Below, piece by piece: positions 59,060 through 64,000 of a stretch of DNA of 64,000 bases. The notes under the pieces are model-generated. The model did no database searches. It had not been told where the DNA came from and saw only the letters and a program-made list of their open reading frames with translations. The stretch is from the NCBI RefSeq assembly GCF_003201675.2, contig NZ_CP029287.2:2034001-2098000 (forward strand). The letters run 5' to 3'. Each line of letters begins with the position of its first letter. Position 1 is the stretch's first letter. The position numbers and the translations under genes are program-made. The DNA comes from Metallosphaera hakonensis JCM 8857 = DSM 7519. GTDB lineage: Archaea > Thermoproteota > Thermoprotei_A > Sulfolobales > Sulfolobaceae.

Positions 59060-60307
59060 ATGAAATTAATTAGGGACCCAATTCATGGCTATATAGAAGT
59101 TCCAGATAAGCTCCTTCGCATAGTATCGAGCCCACTTTTTCAACGCCTGAGATACATTAAGCAGACGGCTCTGGCATATATGGTTTATCCTGGTATGAAC
59201 CATACTCGCTTTGAGCATAGTCTTGGTGTCATGTATCTATCCATGGAGTTTTTCAAATACATTAAGGCAAACTCCTCATTGGATTTCCCATTGCCAGAAC
59301 ATGAATTCATAGAGCTAATTGGGGCAACAGCAATGCTGCATGATATAGGTCATCTTCCCTTTTCTCATACCTTTGAGAATGCCTTATTCGTGGCAAAGCG
59401 AGTATACGGCCTGAATGTTTTCGAGAAGGATAAGAAGACCCACGTTATTCTAGGAACCAAACTCATTGAAGAGGGTTTCTCCTCTGAATTAGAAAGGAGT
59501 TTCAAGGATTTAGGAGATCCAGTGAAGTTCATTTCAAGAGTTCTCATGGAGACACCCTCTAATAGTGAGGAAAAGTTGGCTAATTTGATAATCTCAAATT
59601 TCATTGATGCAGATAGAAGCGATTATCTTTTAAGGGACTCGTATTATGCAGGTGTTGGATACGGTAGGTTCGACATTGAGAGGCTCAAAAGGTTTCTCCT
59701 TTTCGAGAACGGAATGTTAACTGTTATGAACAAAGCTTTGCCTATAGTTGAACAATTCCTCCTTGCAAGAATGTATATGTTTCAAAATGTATACTTTCAC
59801 AATGTCGTAGGGTTATATAATGCGATTTTATCTCAAGCAATAGCCCACCTACTCAGGGACGGTTACATATCTGTGCCTGAGACTCCTGAGGAATTTCTCT
59901 ACTTTGTTGATAACATTATTTTCTCTAATCTTCTTAAGGTGAGAAAGGAGTTGACTAACGCGTTAATGTATAGGCAGGGGTTTAAGAGAATAAAGATCGA
60001 TCCATCAATAGAATGTATAAGATTCTTGGACTCAATGAGGGACGAAATATATGAGGATATGAGGGTCTCTGATGGCCTCTTCGTATACCATGAATTCAAC
60101 GATGTCCCTTACAGAGAGGAAAAGGATGAGGCAGTTTATATTTTGAGTCCCCATGGGGTAGAGAGATTGAAGCAGGTTTCCCCATTGATAAGATCCCTTA
60201 GTGAGATAAGGAAGGTAGTATTTGGATACCATGAGGGAGCGGAAAAACTTGGACGGAAGTACGAGAGAATTCTTAGCGATTGTGAGTCAGGAAAAGAGGA
60301 CGCATGA
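59060..60307 (+). CDS. HD-domain phosphohydrolase (dNTPase/SAMHD1-like)
   Basis: 415 residues: LIRDPIHGYIEV, FQRLRYIKQTALAYMVYPGMNHTRFEHSLGVMYL (His53), MLHDIGHLPFSHTFE (His94, Asp95) and NFIDADRSDYLLRDSYYAGVGYGRFD, the metal-binding set of the YdhJ/SAMHD1 group. dNTP or nucleotide hydrolysis is the likely activity. ATG 59060 is used; a longer reading would run into the tnpB element's left end, which lies immediately upstream and may have replaced the original promoter. Confidence 0.87.
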   Translation: MKLIRDPIHGYIEVPDKLLRIVSSPLFQRLRYIKQTALAYMVYPGMNHTRFEHSLGVMYLSMEFFKYIKANSSLDFPLPEHEFIELIGATAMLHDIGHLPFSHTFENALFVAKRVYGLNVFEKDKKTHVILGTKLIEEGFSSELERSFKDLGDPVKFISRVLMETPSNSEEKLANLIISNFIDADRSDYLLRDSYYAGVGYGRFDIERLKRFLLFENGMLTVMNKALPIVEQFLLARMYMFQNVYFHNVVGLYNAILSQAIAHLLRDGYISVPETPEEFLYFVDNIIFSNLLKVRKELTNALMYRQGFKRIKIDPSIECIRFLDSMRDEIYEDMRVSDGLFVYHEFNDVPYREEKDEAVYILSPHGVERLKQVSPLIRSLSEIRKVVFGYHEGAEKLGRKYERILSDCESGKEDA

Positions 60308-60808
60308 TAACAAACATTAGAGGATTAATAATGATTTTTCAGATACCCTAAAGCTATACCTGATGGTTACCTTTGACGCAGAGAAACTAAACAAGCAAGG
60401 GAATCCTTGAGAACTTCCAACTGCTCCCCAATAGGTAAGGATATTAAGGCTTTGTGAAGGAGTATACACAACGTGATTAGACCGTTATTTTATCAACAAC
60501 TTTTGCGAGAAGTTATTTATAGAAGTTGTTCTAACTTTCCCTCGTAATACATGATCTCCAGTATTGCCAAGAAAGTTTCCCGGCAATTATTTGACTGAGT
60601 CAAAAGTATGGAGGAATTTCCTAGGTTTATTGACATAAATTTTAGAAAAACCTCGGGCCGATGAAGATGTTTAGCCATGCAAAAGTAGAACAACTGCCGT
60701 TATTTACTTCTCAAATACCTAGATTTAACAACAAAAGGGCTATATCTACGTTGCAAATTAAGTTTTCTACATCATTTGAATCATTCTAAAAGGTTCCAAA
60801 TCTAGAAG
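60308..60808. other. Gene-free spacer between convergent HD and mvaD genes
   Basis: 501 bp with only short frames, the longest an ATG frame of 42 codons at 60661 without a promoter or similarity. No repeat or RNA was recognised. Confidence 0.35.
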
Positions 60809-61783
60809 TCATGAAATTATATATGGACCTTTTCCTATTTTACTAATAATAACTTTAACCGCACCCTCGCTTTCCAGGAACTCAGTAACCTCCTTAACGT
60901 CTTCCTCAAGCGTAAATATATGTGGATTGGGTCCGGCATCAAATGTGTATCCAGCCCTACCGAACTCGGCTACCCACTCCATTACTCTGAAAGATCTATC
61001 GTTCAAGTAATTCAATGGTGGCCAGGAATCCAGTATGACCGCATGCATGCTGTTACTATGCCTCATAGTTAATTCAAAGAATAATTTAGCGTTACGAGTA
61101 CGAATGGAATCAATAACTTCTCCGAATGTCCTCTCTACGAATTCAAGTCTACACTTAAGAAGGCTTGAGCTTAGGGTTGTACTTTGCATCCCGGATCTAG
61201 ACGATACTTTTTTCCTCTCTTCCTTAAAGATCCCTATAACATCGACAAGGTTAGGCCAATGATCTGGTGTGAAAATCTCCTCACAGAACGAGTCTTCACC
61301 ATTTTCCAGTTCCCCTTTGTTCCACTTTACAAATCCCCCGAACAGGCTTCTACATGCGCTTCCTGACCCTATCCTTGCAATCTTCGACAGTTCTCTCTTA
61401 CTTAGATTCAGTCCTAAGGCCTCATTGGAAGCTATGACTAATGCGGCTATACCTGCTGCGGAAGACGCTAAACCCGCTGAACTTGGAAAGTTAGTCGATG
61501 ATTCTACCCTTGCATATATCCTCCTTCCATAAAAATTCCTAAAGATATCTAGAACTTTCCCTGCGTAGTCCTTAACCTCCCCATCGCTTAATTTGTTACC
61601 ATTAATTGTAACCACATCCCTTTCAAACCCTTCGTCAAAGATTACCTTTGATCTAACCCAGAGGGAATCAAGGGACACGGACAGTGAGGAGTTTAGGGGT
61701 AAATTAAGTTCCGTGTTTCTTTTTCCCCAGTACTTTACTATTGCTATATTTGAAGGTGCTACAGCCTCAGCTTCAACCCTCAA
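60809..61783 (-). CDS. mvaD: Diphosphomevalonate decarboxylase
   Basis: Converts mevalonate diphosphate to isopentenyl diphosphate. 324 residues, GHMP fold: [87 protein letters not shown] and [16 protein letters not shown] chose TTG 61783 because GGTGTT precedes it by about 4 nt and the family N terminus starts there; an ATG frame extends 10 residues further into pmk. Together with PMK it indicates a classical mevalonate pathway. Confidence 0.92.
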   Translation of the reverse strand: MRVEAEAVAPSNIAIVKYWGKRNTELNLPLNSSLSVSLDSLWVRSKVIFDEGFERDVVTINGNKLSDGEVKDYAGKVLDIFRNFYGRRIYARVESSTNFPSSAGLASSAAGIAALVIASNEALGLNLSKRELSKIARIGSGSACRSLFGGFVKWNKGELENGEDSFCEEIFTPDHWPNLVDVIGIFKEERKKVSSRSGMQSTTLSSSLLKCRLEFVERTFGEVIDSIRTRNAKLFFELTMRHSNSMHAVILDSWPPLNYLNDRSFRVMEWVAEFGRAGYTFDAGPNPHIFTLEEDVKEVTEFLESEGAVKVIISKIGKGPYIIS

Positions 61784-62741
61784 CTCTAACACCTTCGTCC
61801 TGTTTAACATCAATTGTCTTAATGCCTATTTTTTCCCACGCCTCTCTAACCTTGGCTAAGTTTTCACCTAGAGCAAACACGAGATCTCCGCCTGCTGCTC
61901 CCGGCATAAGGGATAATATCGCTCCATTGTTCTCAGCAATTTCCATTATCCTTATATCGTTCTCGGTCTCCAAAACAACCCCAACTACATTTTTTGCCAA
62001 CAAATTTAGATTTCTTCTAGCTAATTTGATATGTGGAATTGCAGCGTCTATTTTCCCCAATTCCAATAGCCTTATCGCCATACTATTATCAATTTCGATT
62101 TCCTGCATTATCTCCTTAAATCTCCAATCGTTCTTAACTTCCTCGAATTTTCTCACCAAGTTTACAGTGTTTGCACTTCTCCCAGTAAATCCCAGAAGTA
62201 ACTGGAAATTGTCAGGTAATTTGAGCGGTTTCACCTCAGAGTCAACTATCTCTATATCTTTAAACCTTCTGTATATTACACTGCCATATACGGCCGCAGC
62301 TATATCGAAGCCGCTTCCAGTGCCTCCTTGGCGGATGTAATTAGCTTTCTGGGATAGCTTGTAAACTTCCCCGGTATCCAGTTTCCCAGAATACAATGTG
62401 ACAAGACATCCAATGAGAGCTACAGTTGCAGCGGACGAGCTTCCAAGGCCAGTCTTTTTTCCATCCATCTGAAATGCCTTATCGTTATACAGGTATACTC
62501 TGACAGGTTCAACATCGTAACTCGCTCTCACTACTTGAAGAACGCTATCTATTAGCTCGTTTTTGCCTTCGGTGAAAACTCCATATGTTGTAATAAATTC
62601 CATTTTATCGGATTTTTCGCATTGACTTACGACTCTCTTATCTATGGCTAAAACGTGTGATATCCCTCCGAACACTACCGAATAACTTCCTATCCAGAGG
62701 ACCTTTCCAGGTGCACTTACTTTTAGCAACCCAACGTTCAT
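61773..62741 (-). CDS. Phosphomevalonate kinase
   Basis: 322-residue GHMP kinase: [51 protein letters not shown] (ATP loop), [24 protein letters not shown] and [15 protein letters not shown]. Matches the Sulfolobales/eukaryotic type that phosphorylates mevalonate-5-phosphate. Overlaps mvaD, so the two are co-translated. Confidence 0.9.
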   Translation of the reverse strand: MNVGLLKVSAPGKVLWIGSYSVVFGGISHVLAIDKRVVSQCEKSDKMEFITTYGVFTEGKNELIDSVLQVVRASYDVEPVRVYLYNDKAFQMDGKKTGLGSSSAATVALIGCLVTLYSGKLDTGEVYKLSQKANYIRQGGTGSGFDIAAAVYGSVIYRRFKDIEIVDSEVKPLKLPDNFQLLLGFTGRSANTVNLVRKFEEVKNDWRFKEIMQEIEIDNSMAIRLLELGKIDAAIPHIKLARRNLNLLAKNVVGVVLETENDIRIMEIAENNGAILSLMPGAAGGDLVFALGENLAKVREAWEKIGIKTIDVKQDEGVRVEG

Positions 62742-62841
62742 GTAATTGATACGGATAAAAGGAAAAGTTTTTCCTCTATTTTATTAAGGAGAACTAAAGA
62801 ACTGAAGCTAATTTCTTTATTTGAAAATTCAACTTTCCGGC

Positions 62842-63435
62842 ATGGAGTTTCTAGATAAGAAGCACAGGACGGTTCTAGTAGCCATAGCCAAGGAAGGATA
62901 TGAGGGTGTAACTGTGGACCATCTTATATTAAGTCTGTCATCTTTTCTTTCTAAAGACTCTATTATAAAAATAATTGAAGATCTATACTTTTCACAATAT
63001 ATAACAGTGCTAAGGGACTCTAATGAGGTGAGGTATATTGCCAGTAAAGCCGTGAGGAATGCTATGATATCCCTCGAGCTCCAGAGATTCAGATTAACTA
63101 GGTTCCTTGAAAATCTCAAGTCTCTAGGTTCTTCACACGAACGGAAAAACGAGGAAATACTCAAAATCGTGGACAAAGGTTTGCGAATAATTTCCACGGG
63201 TTATCTCCAATTGTTAACCGAGACTCCTGAGCTTACGATTCCAGAGTATAGCGAGCTTATGGAAATGCTCACAAAAGAGATTTTCAGTAAACTAGTACAG
63301 CTAACTGAGAAGGAGACCTCCAGTGAAGAAGTTGAGAAATTGTTAGAATTAATAAAGAAGTACAGAGGGGAAAAAGATGCTGAAACAATAAGGAATCTAT
63401 TATCACTGAGCTCGAAGACGCAGGCACAGCAGTAA
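62842..63435 (+). CDS. Hypothetical protein with winged-helix-like N terminus
   Basis: 197 residues. The N-terminal 75 residues (FLDKKHRTVLVAIAKEGYEGVTVDHLILSLSSFLSKDSIIKIIEDLYFSQYITVLRDSNEVRYIASKAV) look like a winged helix; the remainder is charged helix, likely coiled coil, ending KTQAQQ. ATG 62842 is preferred over TTG 62821 because TTTCTTTATT lies 27 nt upstream. The stop codon lies inside the target duplication of the hairpin element that follows. Confidence 0.6.
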   Translation: MEFLDKKHRTVLVAIAKEGYEGVTVDHLILSLSSFLSKDSIIKIIEDLYFSQYITVLRDSNEVRYIASKAVRNAMISLELQRFRLTRFLENLKSLGSSHERKNEEILKIVDKGLRIISTGYLQLLTETPELTIPEYSELMEMLTKEIFSKLVQLTEKETSSEEVEKLLELIKKYRGEKDAETIRNLLSLSSKTQAQQ

Positions 63436-63436
63436 A

Positions 63437-63507
63437 GGGGCTACCAGTTATAGTTGTGTATTTCGCCTAAAAATGACGCCTCTTACACATCTATACGGGA
63501 AAGCCTC
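63437..63507 (+). repeat. 71-bp miniature hairpin element, copy 4
   Basis: Begins GGGGCTACC and ends GAAAGCCTC, with inner stem TGTGTA/TACACA and core CGCCTAAAAATGACG. A perfect 8-bp duplication, GCAGTAAA, flanks it at 63429-63436 and 63508-63515; the left copy contains the stop codon of the preceding gene. Same length as copy 1, with most positions identical. Confidence 0.82.
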
Positions 63508-63646
63508 GCAGTAAATCCATATAAAAAGAATCCATAGTGAAACATGTTAATTTCATTGAGCTTTTCTGAGGGATATCTTTAATTATTTTTAATTTAATAA
63601 ATTAAAAATAAATCTCTCTTTAAAAACCCTCATGATATAAGGATAA

Positions 63647-63656
63647 TACTTAAATA
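63647..63656 (+). promoter_or_regulatory. TATA box of the Sso10a-like gene
   Basis: TACTTAAATA centred about 28 nt before ATG 63680, with no Shine-Dalgarno in between; a leaderless transcript is expected. Confidence 0.5.
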
Positions 63657-63679
63657 GAATCCTCATTTAATATCTACAT

Positions 63680-63964
63680 ATGAGAACTAGGAGAACTTCA
63701 GTGGAGATAGTTGCTGATATCCTAGAGGTAGTGAGCACTGGGACAGGGAGTAAGTCTTCGGTAATGCGTAATGCCAACTTAAGTGAAGGATTAACTGAGA
63801 AGTATCTGGGGATGCTGGTATCTAAGGATTTATTGGAATTTCGTGACGGCTCCTATAGGCTAACGGAAAAGGGAAGGCGAATACTTCAAAACTTTAGGGA
63901 GATTAGAAAATTGGAGTTAAGGTTAGATGAACTCTTAAATTCGACATTAGCAGAACTTTCTTAG
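63680..63964 (+). CDS. Sso10a-like winged-helix DNA-binding protein
   Basis: 94 residues: winged helix (SVEIVADILEVVSTGTGSKSSVMRNANLSEGLTEKYLGMLVSKDLLEFRDGSYRLTEKGRRIL, residues 7-70) and a C-terminal coiled-coil helix (FREIRKLELRLDELLNSTLAEL) for antiparallel dimerisation. This is the Sso10a fold, an abundant dimeric chromatin or regulatory protein of Sulfolobales. Size and both elements match. Confidence 0.8.
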   Translation: MRTRRTSVEIVADILEVVSTGTGSKSSVMRNANLSEGLTEKYLGMLVSKDLLEFRDGSYRLTEKGRRILQNFREIRKLELRLDELLNSTLAELS

Positions 63965-64000
63965 ATGGAGTTTAATTTCGTTCAGTGGGCGTTGCTGTTC
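63965..64000 (+). CDS. Start of a truncated gene, possibly a membrane protein
   Basis: An ATG directly after the preceding stop opens a frame to the window edge (MEFNFVQWALLF). Only 12 residues are visible. The hydrophobic content hints at a membrane segment. Confidence 0.35.
   Translation, partial: MEFNFVQWALLF

Noticed and set aside
60661-60789. Small frame of 42 codons as a gene
   Set aside because: No promoter, no ribosome-binding site and no recognisable similarity; it is within the range expected by chance in an AT-rich spacer.

Overview
The window is a chromosomal segment of a thermoacidophilic crenarchaeon of the order Sulfolobales. The genus cannot be fixed from sequence alone; a Metallosphaera- or Acidianus-like organism would fit. 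The evidence is archaeal/eukaryotic-type information genes (S19e, L39e, L31e, aIF6, L18Ae, PDCD5, Spt5, NAC, Sso10a-like protein), threonyl-tRNA synthetase split into separate catalytic and editing proteins, a eukaryote-like mevalonate pathway with phosphomevalonate kinase and diphosphomevalonate decarboxylase, intron-containing tRNA genes, GGTGA-type Shine-Dalgarno sites inside operons, TATA boxes about 26 nt before start codons (leaderless mRNAs), and insertion sequences of types common in Sulfolobus.

Layout. 0-6.5 kb: XerA-type recombinase, a large pilin-like surface protein, a DUF711 protein, an AbrB/PhoU regulator and nicotinate phosphoribosyltransferase. 6.5-17 kb: a long translation/secretion block (S19e to FtsY, then SecE-Spt5-L11-L1-L10-L12-AlaRS). 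17-18.7 kb: a gene-poor gap with two intron-bearing tRNAs and four miniature repeats. 18.7-38.2 kb: metabolism and information genes, namely AMP-ligase/thioredoxin, glutamine synthetase, GTP cyclohydrolase I, MoaA, a DsrE-TusA-cysteine synthase cluster, a five-gene operon (aCPSF2, ThrRS editing protein, mevalonate kinase, GlmS, GlmU-like) and indolepyruvate:ferredoxin oxidoreductase. 38.2-43.9 kb: tRNAs, cobalamin adenosyltransferase, PsiE-like and glycosyltransferase genes and an IS4-type element. 44.2-51 kb: succinyl-CoA ligase, an unusual HhH glycosylase, an Alg14/Alg13-like protein, catalytic ThrRS and O6-alkylguanine methyltransferase, bounded on the right by a second, inverted copy of the same IS. 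52.6-59 kb: tRNA-Thr, a decayed tnpB, a universal stress protein, a MinD-like ATPase, a nucleoside phosphorylase and a TnpB element whose 3' end is split by an ISH3-type IS. 59-64 kb: HD phosphohydrolase, the last mevalonate-pathway kinase and decarboxylase, and an Sso10a-like DNA-binding protein.

The most novel material is in the non-coding gaps. A 69-73 bp hairpin-forming element occurs four times, and three copies have perfect 8-bp target duplications; one copy sits inside the decayed tnpB so that removing it restores an open frame. Two further MITE-like families (129 bp with a 9-bp duplication; about 160 bp with an 8-bp duplication) and an 84-bp structured repeat with a compensatory base-pair change also occur, two copies each. 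No CRISPR array, rRNA or integrated virus was seen.
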